A DNA stretch of 64,000 bases. It comes from Halictus rubicundus. Taxonomy: Eukaryota > Arthropoda > Insecta > Hymenoptera > Halictidae. The translations under genes were made by a program, and so were the position numbers. Each line of letters starts with the position of its first letter. Positions within the stretch are counted from its first letter, which is position 1. The stretch covers positions 20,005,943 through 20,069,942 of the forward strand of contig NC_135150.1 of the NCBI RefSeq assembly GCF_050948215.1, read 5' to 3'. Positions 46,980 to 58,679 of the stretch are shown piece after piece. The notes under the pieces were generated by a model. It searched no databases. It was given only the letters and a program-made list of their open reading frames with translations, and was not told the origin of the DNA.

Positions 46980-47095
46980 TCCTGGATTTTGTATGCACGT
47001 GGATTTCTACGTGGATATTCGAGCTTCCAGGATTTTTGGTTTCCCTGGATATTCGAGCTTTCAGGATTTCTGGTTTCCCTGGATATTCTTCTGGT
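46980..47095 (+). repeat. 34-bp minisatellite
   Basis: GGATATTCGAGCTTCCAGGA then TTTTTGGTTTCCCT, repeated as GGATATTCGAGCTTTCAGGA then TTTCTGGTTTCCCT, and a third partial GGATATTCTTCTGG. Looser TTCTTGGA/TCCTGGA strings upstream (46930-46980) suggest an older, larger array. Confidence 0.8.
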
Positions 47096-48343
47096 GCCCG
47101 TATATTTTTGGTGAATTTTTAGAATTTGTAAATTTCACCCGTATCTTCGATGGTGTAGACTTTCCGAGAATCGAGAATTTTAATGCACGTGAATTTTAAA
47201 CACTTCTAGATTGATTTCTGCTCTGTACCCCAGGTCAGAAAAATCCCGAAAACGGTGTCGGCAATCCGGTTACGGTATCTCGATTATTACGATATCGAGT
47301 GCAAATACGCGGGGCAAACTGAGCCAGTCCGTGGGCGCCCGCAGCTTTAATTCGCGCCGGTAATTTAGATCCCGTAGGAATTCAATTCCGGGGTAGAAAT
47401 TTAATTTCAAGATATCGCGATACCGATCCGCAGAGGCCTAGCCCGAGCTATACACGCGTTCGCTACTTAACGCGTCCTAACCGATACCATCGAATAATAT
47501 ACCCTCTGCGTGATTGCCCGGAATCGACGTTACGGAGCCGATTAACGAAAATTGCAGCGCACAGAGGAAGTGAGAGACAGATGGAGAGAGAAACAGAGAG
47601 AGACAAGATCTAGGTGACGGTGAAACCGAGCGTATAGAAGTAGGAGACAATATTTACGCGATAGGTATAAGTATCGCGACGAAGCTGTGGTGAATAACGC
47701 GTTGCTCGATCTCCCTCGCGTATCAGTCGCCGATACGAATTTACTACTCGTTACAAGAAAATACGGTGAACCAGTGATCTACGACTTGTTCCGGAGCACC
47801 GTGCGTTGCTCCGCTTCTCAGACTCTCTTGCCTCGTATCTCGCGGTATCGAGATCCTTAGGTGTGATTTACTCCCGGTTGCCTCGACGTAGAGACGTTCA
47901 CAAATTGTCCGATGTAGCTGAGAACGGGATCTATGTACAATGTACATCAGATTTCGAGCTTTCAATTCCGATTCTCGCTTAACCCACCCGGGGGACTATT
48001 ACACGAATTACTATACAGGTCCTCGGGTCCAAGAAGACGCTGCAAGCTTCTCATTTCGATGCGATGCTGCTTAGACCACGTGTAGGGCCACCAGTTAGGG
48101 TACAGTTAAGGTTTTTGGACCTAGACGACGACCATTCAATTTGACTAGGTTTAGAAATTCATTTTTATTGTGACATATCCAGATAAACCGAATTTTATTA
48201 GAATCTTTAGAATTCAAAAGGGTTAAGACAGCATCCCCTATGATACATTTTACATTTCTAGTTTCGGTTTCATTAATTAAATTGCACTGATTTTGTGAGA
48301 TTCTCTGGGATTGATTTTTGGCACTTAACGTGTTAATAATAGT

Positions 48344-48395
48344 CAGACTGTGAATCTCCTGCATCGGTTGCAAGAAATAGAATAACTCGTGCGAC
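48344..48395 (+). mobile_element. Family A element, end fragment
   Basis: CAGACTGTGAATCTCCTGCA then TCGGTTGCAAGAAATAG: weak match to the left end and interior. Confidence 0.35.
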
Positions 48396-50089
48396 ACAAA
48401 ACGCATTCGTAAAATTTACTAAAAATTTGATAAAGACCGTTGGACATCTTTCCCAAATTACCACGGCGATTCCGTGGGGCCGGCGAACAGCGGCCTGGCG
48501 CTTGTAAGCGTTCGCTGGGGAGACGGGGGCGGCACGATACGTTTTAAAAGTTAATATTTAGTAAACCACCGACGACGGCGGCGGCGGTGGCGGCGTAGGT
48601 GGCGTCGGTGGCGGGCGTCCGGTGTTTTATTAACACGTGCCAGGCGAGTCGGGAACGCGTGCCAACGTTCCTCGGTCAAGGGGTCAGTCGACCCACACGA
48701 GCACCCGTGAATACACACGGCCGTGCACACTCTCCGCGATTACAAAACGAAGAGGGAGCTTAATTGTACCGGCCACCGGTACCCAACACCGGCGCTCTTT
48801 TTATATCTACAACAATAACTTGTCTCGGTGGCGAGGCCAAATTTAGAGTTGCCATATTAGGGGAACCCTTCGCCCCCTCCCCGCCCTCTCAATCTCTTTT
48901 TCTACTTTTTCTCCCTTGGGCTCTCTTTTTACCGTGCGACTTGGAATACCTCGTGGCAACCCAGGGGGAGGCTTTAAGCTTGTTTCCGCTCCATTCGGCC
49001 AAGAGGAGCGCACCGGTGACCCGGTAATTATATTATATTACCAGCAATTAAGGGAACTTGCTGAACTTTTGCTACGCATCGCAATGCTTACTCCCGCGGT
49101 GAAACGACCGCTCGTAGATAAGGAAAATTTAACGCACGTCCCTTTTTCATTTTTTTCTAGTTCTCTCTTTCGGTTCTCCGTTCTACGTTCTCTTTCTGCT
49201 CCGTTTTTCTTCGTTCGTTTCCGTCTTTATACCCCTGTCGTTTTCGACCGCGAACGAGGTATTAAATTAAGAGAAGTCGTCGAGAGAAAACCCGTGACCA
49301 CCGATGTAGGGATGCAACACCCTACGACGGTGCATCGCGACGCAGTTAATTGTGATCGTTCGGCTCACTGCAATTACAGGACCGCGGTTTTTTACTTGTC
49401 GAGTCGGGGGAGTGAACAGGCGTTTTCAATTAGAGCGCCGTCTCTTGGAAAGAGCACGGGACATCGGGAGACAATTGATCCAGTTAATTGAATCATCGTT
49501 GTAAGATTATTTCTTGCTCCTGTGCCTGCGTCTGTTTCGTCCATCTCTGCTTATCCAACTTCGATAAAATGATATCTGTCTGACTGGAAGTTAATCTTTC
49601 GAGCTGCCGATGCATCTACCTTGTAGCTTCGATACATTGTGTGTAGCACGAATGTAGTACACAGGCACTGAAGTGTGTTGATTTGATTCTCTGTTATTCC
49701 TGGTTCGCTCGGATTATTCTGTCTGTTGATCGAGTTGATAAAATGACAATCAATGTAAGTGTGAATTATCGAATTGGTAAGCTTCTTCGATGAAAATACC
49801 GGAAACAGATAAGATAAGATATAATTAAAATTAAATTGATTGCGACCGACGAATTAATTTTGCGAGGAAAAATACTGTAGAACTCGACGCTGATCTTTTT
49901 ACAAACACAACGAGCACTATTTCAACTCCGTTTGCAACTACAAAATATTCTCCAGCATCGCTGTTCTCCGCGCGGGACACTTGAACCGAGCTTAACCCCC
50001 CTGGATTATTTTCCTCGCGGCTACAATGACTGAAATTTCTTTGTCCTTACTGGTTTTCCAGTTGATGAAGAATTTTCATATTTATCACG
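48396..50089. other. Gene-free: CpG-rich, GGC-rich, then AT-rich
   Basis: A GGC/GGT-rich run lies at 48571-48617. A 191-codon plus-strand frame at 48916-49491 has no recognisable domain and arises in stop-poor DNA. 49500-50080 is AT-rich. Confidence 0.45.
48571..48617. repeat. GGC/GGT-rich trinucleotide run
   Basis: GACGGCGGCGGCGGTGGCGG followed by GTAGGTGGCGTCGGTGGCGG. Confidence 0.8.
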
Positions 50090-50288
50090 TATCTGCAGTT
50101 GCTCTAATGCTTAAATACTGATAATTAGAAAAAAATGAGTAGGTGTAATTTAAAGTAGTAGAAGAATTTTAAAATACTGTTATATCATTTTCAACCTATT
50201 AAACATATTGAGAGAGAAAATAAATTTCTAGTTCACTCCAGTTTGTTGCAACTCGGGTAAAAATTGTTTAATTTGCATACAGATCAAG
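50090..50288 (-). mobile_element. Family A element, complete reverse copy
   Basis: TATCTGCAGTTGCTCTAATG on the left; ATGAGTAGGTGTAATTTAAA, TTTTCAACCTATTAAACATA and AGTTTGTTGCAACTCGGGTA inside; TTTAATTTGCATACAGATCA on the right. The interior matches the reverse-read 3664-3865 copy almost end to end, which proves the family is a defined unit of about 200 bp. Confidence 0.75.
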
Positions 50289-50420
50289 AAAAATTGTGTT
50301 CAACAGAAAATAATGAGAATAACCGTTGGAAAATCGATACAAGGCGAAACGACCGGCTCGTGGCCGGCTCGCGGCGCGTAAAGTTCCGTGGCCGCGTGTT
50401 GCTGCGTGTAGGAGCAGAGC

Positions 50421-50491
50421 CGAGAGGAGAAGAGAAGAGAAAAGAAGAGAAGAGAAGGGAAGAGAAGAGAAGAGAAGAGAAGAAAAGAGAG
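50421..50491. repeat. (AGAGA)n pentanucleotide tract
   Basis: Purine-only run of AGAAG/AGAGA units. It yields Arg/Glu/Lys-rich frames on one strand and Ser/Leu/Phe-rich frames on the other. Confidence 0.9.
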
Positions 50492-51168
50492 CCGCTGCTC
50501 GGCCGACGCACCGAAATAGAATTTCGAAATAGACCCAATATTTTCGTCGTCTCGCATTTGCTTCAGCTCTCTCTCTCCATGGCTGGCAGCGTCCTCTTCT
50601 TGGTCGTCGTGCTCCTCGGCCGTCGTGTTCGTCGTCTTGGTCTTCGGCTTCGTCGTGGACATCGTCGTCGGTGCCGAGGAAACGCGCGACGAGGAGAAGA
50701 AGCGAGACGCCAGAAAGAGAGTCAGAGAGAACCGAACAGAGAGGAAAATAGACGGGGCTCTCTCCTCTCTTCGGTGCTTGGACTCCTCGAGCTCGTAAGA
50801 GGCTTTGCTCGCCATTCATACCGAGCCGAGCCGCACGATGTTTCGGAAATTCATTCGCTCAAATTTAACCCGGCGAAATGAATTAGGCTGCCCTTTAATT
50901 CCGCGAACCGAACCATCGCCACTCCTCCCCTTCGTGCGAGACATTCCGTAAATGTCTCGCGAAGAGGTTCGCAATTTTTATTTAATTTTCTATCGTACTT
51001 TATGTTTCCTTTGACACGTTTCGTTAATCCTTCCTAGATCATTGAAGTCGTTTTGACCACATCGGGGCAGTGGTAGTAAGAATGAAACACAATTTGTTCG
51101 TTTTGTGCGTATATTATAAATTATTTGATGAAACATTGTCCTAGTGTCTTTGTGAAGAACGGGTTCCA
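50492..51168. other. Gene-free stretch
   Basis: 50560-50810 is CpG-rich; the 205-codon frame at 50264-50881 includes the purine tract and opposes minus-strand frames of similar length. 50960-51160 is AT-rich. Confidence 0.45.
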
Positions 51169-51565
51169 ATACTTTCTTGATCTTTCTGTAACTGTACTTT
51201 CTTGATGTTTCTGTAATTGTACTTTCTTGTTCTTTCTATAACTGTATCTGGTGCTTTCTGTAACTATACTTTCTTGATCTTTTTGCAATTGTACTTCCTT
51301 GATCTCTCTGCAATTGTACCTTCTTGTTCTTTCTGTAATTGTACTTTTTTGTTCTTTCTGTAAAAGTATTTTTTGTTCTTTCTGTAATTGTACTTTTTTG
51401 TTCTCCCTGTAAAAATACTTTTTTGTTTTTTTCGTAATTGTACTTTATTAATCTCTCTGCAATTGTACTTTCTTGTTCTTTCTGTAATTGTACGTTTTTG
51501 TTCTTTCTGTAAAAGTACGTTTTTGATCTTTCTGTGATTGTACTTTCTTGTTCTTTCTGTAATTG
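51169..51565 (-). repeat. 25-bp minisatellite, about sixteen units
   Basis: Units of the type TACTTTCTTGTTCTTTCTGT followed by AATTG, spaced mostly at 25 bp, with variants GATC/TTCT and AATTG/AAAAG. Pyrimidine-rich on the plus strand. The Lys/Tyr/Arg-rich minus-strand frame across it is a by-product. Confidence 0.88.
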
Positions 51566-52185
51566 GAATTTGATCGTACAGTATTTTTGCCAGCCACAAC
51601 AGCTGTCCGATGGTTTTTAGTTGGTGCACGCTGTAGTGAAAAGGTTAAACGAATCAGTAGAATATACATACGTATATCCTTCGTGGCAACTGGCATGATT
51701 GACAAGTGGTAAGAGAGTTCGGAATAAATATTGTATTTTTCGGCACGTAAAGTGCATCAATTCTCCTAATGAAAGAAGCTAATGCACCTCAGGGCTGAAT
51801 GTAAGAATCAAACGAGGAACAAAAATATTGTATTTCAAGAAAGTTCCGGTGATACTAATCAGGTCTGAAACGGGACAGTTAAAAGTATTAGTACGGAACA
51901 TGAACAACTACCGATTCTAAAACTGTTCCAGTACTGTAATAGCATTGAATCGTGACTTCCGCTGCAGGCGTTACAAAATTAGTGAAGTACCAAGTCGCAT
52001 GAATAATTAGAATGGGTGCATAGAATAGCAATTAAATTAAATCAAATAATAATGAAGAATAGGTTTTTAGCAAATGTTAACTATTCACCATTCTGCACCG
52101 ATATAAATTCGAAAACAGAAATTACTCTTGGATCAATCTAATTAAACCGCAAAAGTAACAATTATAGAACCGACATACTCGGTCA
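51566..52185. other. Gene-free, AT-rich
   Basis: No recognisable element, long frame or repeat seen. Confidence 0.45.
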
Positions 52186-52395
52186 CGGAAGACTCCATGC
52201 ACGCCTTAAAATAATGTAACTTTTTCAAAAAGTGGGCCAAATGACTGGACTTATTCTAAAAAAAAAAAAACGTAGAATTGGTTCATTAAATGACGGGGAA
52301 ACAAAATTGTAAGAACACTGTAATTGACATGCATTGCGAAAAAAATTTTAAGAATACGCATTTTATGAAAATCACATTGACCGTATATTCAAATT
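52186..52395 (-). mobile_element. Family D relative, copy D3
   Basis: CGCCTTAAAATAATGTAACT, CAAATGACTGGACTTATTCT, AGAATTGGTTCATTAAATGA and ATACGCATTTTATGAAAATC follow, in reverse, the right-hand end of copy D1. The other end is missing. Confidence 0.55.
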
Positions 52396-53770
52396 GAGGA
52401 AGGAAGCCTCGACAGATGATTGAAAATTTCGGATTCTCGTGCGAGTGACTGGTAACAAAGGTTCTCGAGGCGGGTTTTAATCAGTGGCTTTACAAAACAG
52501 TTTTGAACAGTTATTTTCGGTTTCGAAGGCCCGGTTTAACCACTATAAACGAGCAAAACTGCGTCGGCCCGAGCAAGAAGGGGGTAATAAATGAACCGGC
52601 CTCCCTCGTAGGCATCTTTTACGAGGCGGTGCGCGCGCTGTCCCATTAGCGAGCGAGAAATATTAGGAACCGTCATTACGCCGATAACGTAATCGGCCGT
52701 AAATCATCGAACACAGTCGCGTGCTGCGTTGAACAACTGCAACCTCCTCTCCCGCCCTCTCTCTCACTCTCTTCATCGACGTTATAGAAACATAACCGAG
52801 GAGTTTCGCAGGGGGTAAGTGGGTTTTCGGATCGCTCGAGGGTGAGAGAAAGAGCCGAGAGAAAAAAGCTCTCGCTATCTCCGGGGGGCGCGAACGGTCG
52901 AACGAATTCGCCGGCACGGAACCGTTAACCTAACCCACCTGCATGCTATCCGCACGTTCGATCTCGGCGAATTTCCGAAAAACGCGATGCCCAGATACTC
53001 CTTGTCCTCGGCTAGAACAAACAGCCCTCGATATATACCGAACGTTTGCGCAGCCGAGGATCTCTGCTCAGAAATCAGATTGGTAGCCTGAGTAAATAAT
53101 TATTTGCCATTATTGACAGGACGGTCGAAATTCTCTTTTTTTTTTTTTTATTAAGCATTTCAAATCTCAGACGAAATTCATTTCTGTTGCAGTGACATGA
53201 AGTGCAATATATACATGACATATACAAATTAACTTAACATACATTTTATAAACCTCATCAGGGTCATTTATGTTCAGGACTAATTTTTTTACTGTTCTAG
53301 GCTTTCAAAAAATCTAAAAAAATTCTGGCACACGTACTCAAGTCCATTTCCACATTGAAGTCTATTTCCATGTATGTATAATCGTTGTAACGTGAATTGT
53401 TTAAAGTATTAATACGGAGGGTATAATCAAATTGAATCTTTAGTTTACAATTTTTCCAGATAATACTTCAACCTCTTAGCGCACTCGCCCGAGTTAAGTC
53501 GGGTTTAAGAAAACGATTTCTTTCCGCGGGCCCCGAGTTAATTCGTGGTACCTGCAGTTTTGTTTTTCTATATAAATATAACCGAATATACTCGTTAGAC
53601 AGTGTTGTGCTTATTTCCTCTCACTCGAAAAAAGTAAACACATTTTTTTGTGTTTTCTCTTTCAAGATTTCTTAATGTTCTTTTGTATTTTAAGAAAATA
53701 GAGAATAAAGCAATGGCTTTCTGCAAATCAAACCGCAATATCAACCCCTGGACCTAGCTTATCGCATAGA
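52396..53770. other. Gene-free stretch
   Basis: 52560-52930 is CpG-rich with an unrecognised minus-strand frame. 53130-53460 is AT-rich. 53470-53560 contains CCCGAGTTAAGTCGGG, a near-palindrome, and a second CCCGAGTTAATTCGTGG 46 bp later; these could be remains of an element end but no partner was found. Confidence 0.45.
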
Positions 53771-54290
53771 AAGGTGTTACTGTGCATTTGGTGGGACTGT
53801 CGTGGCATAATTCACTTTGTGTTGTTGAAACCTGGAGAAACAGTTACTGCTGAGTAGTATTGTCAGCAATTACATCGGCTGTATTCAGAACTTTCAAAAA
53901 GAGGGCATCTTCAGTCCACAGAAAAGGAAAACTCACTCAGGAAAAGATCAAAGAATTGCATTGGGAAGTTTTACCGCACCCCCCGTACTCACCGGATATT
54001 GGTCCATCTGACTGTCACCTTTTCAGATTTCTGGAGCATTATTTAAGAAATAAAACATTCACCTCTGTAGAAGATGCAAGGAGGCACCTTGAATCATATT
54101 TTACTTCACGAACCCTGGATTTCTATAAGAGGGGGATTGAATATTTGCAGGAAAGATGGCAAACTGTCCTTGATAATGATGAAGATTGTATACTAAATTA
54201 AGAAATAAAAACTTGAATTTACTACAAAGCTTGCTTTAGATTTCAAAATAATTGATTACTTATTGGTCCCCCTAATATATCTCACATAAG
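53600..54290 (+). mobile_element. Mariner element remnant
   Basis: Region around the broken transposase. I could not identify matched terminal inverted repeats: the 3' side after the stop (54202-54290) is AT-rich with ATTGGTCCCCCTAATA, and no counterpart was found upstream. Borders are therefore approximate. Confidence 0.5.
53771..54201 (+). pseudogene. Mariner transposase, C-terminal half, broken
   Basis: Frame 53771-53890 reads KVLLCIWWDCRG then IIHFVLLKPGETVTAE, the conserved segment holding the first catalytic aspartate (WWD) of mariner transposases, then a TAG stop, then YCQQLHRLYSEL. A frameshift near 53893 moves the signal to the frame used by 53860-54201. There, HRKG is followed directly by KLTQEKIKELHWEVLPHPPY: the usual stretch of about fifteen residues with the second aspartate (HQDNARPH region) is deleted. 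SPDIGPSDCHLF carries the third aspartate, the D34D position. It ends ILN-stop at the normal C-terminus. Family certain, subfamily unresolved, not functional. Confidence 0.88.
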
Positions 54291-54836
54291 TTTCATAGAA
54301 ATTGGCTTGTCTCAACTGAATATGTTCCCTTGTCAGCCAAATCCAGCCGCGTTTTCAAGATAGCAGTGAGCCAACGAACGATCGCAAATATAAATGTAAC
54401 AAATCGCGATAAATATGGATGAAAATAAGTGGCGGGGAAGGAGGAGAAAAGAGGCAGATGCCGGAGGAGGAGCGAGAAAGCTCGGAGCAGAGGTGCGTGG
54501 CCGGTGCGGTGTATACGTGTGTACGTGTGTGTATGTGTGTCGTCGGCGGTGTTCTTGTTGCGTGTCGAGATCGAACCGCAGAAGAGACATCAAGTGGCCG
54601 TCTCGGCGGACAGACAGACGTACGGTGGCATTTGCTCTTAAATCGGCAGATGCCCGTCTTTACTTTCTTTGCATGAAATGCGGTGGTGAACCGGGAACGG
54701 GCGCGTTGGACGTCGGCCGATCAGATCGTATAAGGCTCGGCGGCCTCAGCCGGATCCGAGTGTCGCTGGCTTTAGGCTCTTTCTCTCTCGGCCTAGGCTC
54801 TCTCGTGGATCGGATCGGCGAGGATCGGATCGGGCG

Positions 54837-54890
54837 AAGGAACGAACGAACAAACGAACGAACGTACGAACGAACCAACGAACGAACGAC
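54837..54890. repeat. (GAAC)n tetranucleotide run
   Basis: AAGGAACGAACGAACAAACG and similar units; about thirteen imperfect tetranucleotides. Confidence 0.85.
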
Positions 54891-55116
54891 GACCACGACC
54901 GGGATATTCTGCCTTTAGCCGGCGAGCTGGCTCGCGGAACTGTACCCGCGGTGTTTATATGGTGTCCTCTGCTATTCCGTGTACGTAGCTATCTTTCTAT
55001 ACGTGGACAGTGCACTCGCCTATCGCGTATCGCCATGTTCGTTGTGGGAAAATCGTAGAAAACAAACTCGTTTGTCCTCCCACCGTACCCCCCTGACCAT
55101 CTCCGATCTCTTTTGC

Positions 55117-55148
<32 letters not shown>
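55117..55148. repeat. (CT)n microsatellite
   Basis: Sixteen CT dinucleotides. Confidence 0.92.
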
Positions 55149-55151
<3 letters not shown>

Positions 55152-56374
55152 CCTAGATCCCTCTCTGTTCCGCTCCTAGATGCATCTTTCTCTCACAACC
55201 TGACCCTTTTCGCAACTCGCCGACGCTGCGCTCCAACGAACCGTCCTGGAATTTTCAGGAATTTTCTTTCGCCGACACCGCGAACGGCGAACCGATCCAT
55301 GCTCGACGCCTGTAATGCGACAGCCTCTACGACTCAGCCTCGATGCTCAATCGCCGCTCCAATTGTTATCAGCAGAGTAATTTACTGTCGCGTATGACCT
55401 CTACAATTTCAAAAAGATTGCTTCAACACAACCGTCAAAATAAATTCATAAAAATTCACCGATTTTCCCAGTTTTTCGACGGACCGCGTCAGCCTCCCCT
55501 CGAAGAGGGCGTTTGTTTTTGCAATAACATCGGGGCAGCAGGCTTTCGGCAAAATAATGGAGACCTGTCCGTTGTCGAGCCTCGGTAGCCGCGCGACCCC
55601 CGCCACCCCCCGTCACCCCTTCCCCCCGTTGTTACTGGTTTCGTGCAGCGATTGTTTCGCGTTGTCGAAAACTCGATAACGGTCTGTGTTGCTGGTGGTA
55701 CGCGCGACCCGCGTCGCGGCACTGCCCACCGACCAAATAATTGTTCGATTGTTCAACCCCGGAGTTCGGTTAACCGACGATAATCGGAATAATCATTTGT
55801 TCCTCGGCCGGCTTAATGATCTCGTAAATGCGACCCGGCGGATTGTAACCCGCGAATGCAAAGAATCCCTCCGATCGGGTCAACGCGATTTTGCAGCGGG
55901 GCCGGGAGCGCGCGCTCGATGTTTACGCGCCACGATCAAATTATCGCTGTTTCGTCGTGAATATACTGGCCGCCGATACATAATTATGATAACCAAGACT
56001 GTCCTGCCGTTCGCGCGGGGGACAACGCCGCGCGCGGCTACGCTATTTTCCGCCTAGCTTTCGATAGAGAGAGGCCAGCCGATCCCGGCCCGTGTTTTGT
56101 TTCGCGGCGCACTTTGCCCCCGTGCAGTTCATCCTCATTTGTCCCTCATTTTCCCAATTTCATTTGCAGCTCGTACACCGGCAACACCACCGTGCTTTAT
56201 GCAAGAACCGAGCTTCCGGCCAGTCGTTTTGCCGAGCTGGGAATCAAATAGAGGTTTCCCGCAGGTCCCCAATAAAATTGTAACATGCAAATATATCGCA
56301 CTTTTAATTGACCGGAGAGCGGATCTGAAACCGAAGGTTAATGAAAATATATGTCCCCTTTGAAATATCTTGGA

Positions 56375-56455
56375 GAGTTCCTTCAATTCTTCTAACGTCT
56401 TTTCAATTTTGCAGCTGACTTCACTTTTCTGTCGTAAACGCGTAAAATCCGCAGA
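56375..56455 (+). mobile_element. Family A element, right-end fragment
   Basis: TTCACTTTTCTGTCGTAAAC then GCGTAAAATCCGCAG. The left border is not recognised. Confidence 0.5.
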
Positions 56456-57091
56456 AATGACGGACAGTTTGGACATCATTTTATTGCACAGAAATAAGGT
56501 GAGATCAGGTTCAGGAGAGTCCTCAAAGAACCGTACGATACAGTTTTAATACCAGTGTGCATAGAATTAATTTGACTATCTTTATGCAAGGTATAAAACA
56601 CCTTTTAATGGGCTCCATTAAACACTCTTTGCGCTGTATATGAACTTTCCCAACGAGCAGCGAGTTCCAACGATTTACAACCGTCTGGGAAAATGTAGAA
56701 GCAATCTTTTCAGGTCTGTGTATCGTTATAATCAGATCTAACGCGACGCTCGGAGGATTACATCATTTGCAGTAGAGTGGACAATTAATCAAACCGACTT
56801 AATCTTGGGAGATCACAATTTCGAGTAAACGCGAATGAAAATGCACAACTGAGGAGGACAAAAAGAACCTAGAGTAAATAGGAAGATTTATAGTACATAA
56901 AAGGACCTACGGTAATGACAAGTCTGTCTGAGACGCGGTTTCCTAGCGCATGTGGAAAAATAATTAAATTTAAAACCTATTTCATACTATTAGCTCTCAC
57001 GACCTCAGGCAGTCATACACTTAAAAAATAAATCAGTTTAACAATATCACGTGTAAAACCAGGCCCATGCTGTTCAGAATACACTAATAAA
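56456..57091. other. Gene-free, AT-rich
   Basis: Nothing recognised apart from a CTATCTTTATGCAAGGTATA string near 56575 that recalls the family A end. Confidence 0.4.
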
Positions 57092-57150
57092 CAGATTGCA
57101 GATTTTATGCATTCGTGAGAAAATTTTATGGCAGAATTTAAAAATACGAT
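57092..57150 (-). mobile_element. Family A element interrupted by copy B8
   Basis: CAGATTGCAGATTTTATGCA then TTCGTGAGAAAATTTTATGG parallels the reverse-read right end of family A; the match stops at copy B8. Confidence 0.5.
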
Positions 57151-57324
57151 TACAGTGAATTCTCGATATATTTCAACAACACGGGTCTTGCCAGCGACAT
57201 GTATCGTGCAGGAGCCGCGTTATGTTTACCCTCCACGGCGATCGAGGCCTCTCGAGCTTAGTGTGGATAATTCCGCGACGGTTAGCATCCAGGTCTTGAC
57301 GACATATATAGGGAAATCACTGTA
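57151..57324 (+). mobile_element. Family B MITE, copy B8
   Basis: 174 bp, TACAGTGAATTCTCGATATA to ATATATAGGGAAATCACTGT then A. It lacks about 30 bp of the central GGTATA...TAGTGGGG region that copy B3 has. Confidence 0.86.
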
Positions 57325-58444
<1,120 letters not shown>

Positions 58445-58650
58445 CACTTCGAGCGTCGCGTCTTCCAGAAATGGGAATGATCTGACTAGATATGTGAATG
58501 AATTCTTGAAAATTTGGTTAGGATCTGCAAAATGCCAGAAACGTGAAAGAGTATTTTTAATCTAGTGTATTTTAACATTTCAATTTTTCGTTCAATAAAT
58601 TACTTTGACTTCACGGAACTTTTCCAGCTGCCGAATAAACACTCGAAGTG
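58445..58650. mobile_element. TTAA-flanked, piggyBac-like MITE
   Basis: Left end CACTTCGAGCG, right end on the other strand CACTTCGAGTG, flanked by CTAA on the left and TTAA on the right, so a TTAA target with one substitution. 206 bp and non-coding. TTAA targets are typical of piggyBac-type transposons; the assignment is inferred from ends and target only. Confidence 0.5.
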
Positions 58651-58679
58651 TTAAACCTTGATCGATCTACTTGTAGTAG

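Larger units (their letters stand above)
45873..48340. other. Gene-free stretch with two minisatellites
   Basis: 46200-46350 and 46980-47090 hold short arrays described separately. 46460-46800 and 47240-47720 are CpG-rich. The 174-codon frame at 46590-47114 runs through the 34-bp array and is not recognised. Confidence 0.5.
54291..56374. other. Gene-free: CpG-rich with microsatellites
   Basis: GT-rich run at 54505-54543, a (GAAC)n run at 54837-54890 and a (CT)n run at 55117-55148. 55180-56080 is CpG-rich with frames up to 123 codons, none recognisable. The remainder is moderate GC. Confidence 0.5.

Noticed and set aside
48916..49491. 191-codon frame
   Set aside because: Starts in pyrimidine-rich DNA, contains Phe/Ser/Arg-rich stretches and matches no family; no splice or promoter support.
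50264..50881. 205-codon frame and its 183-codon and 171-codon opposites
   Set aside because: Driven by the AGAGA tract and CpG-rich, stop-poor DNA. Three mutually exclusive frames are all open.
51169..51565. CRISPR-like array of regular short repeats
   Set aside because: The 25-bp units are directly adjacent without unique spacers, and the window is eukaryotic. It is a minisatellite.
53466..53560. CCCGAGTTAAGTCGGG near-palindrome as a piggyBac-type end
   Set aside because: No inverted partner or TTAA pair could be located within several kb.
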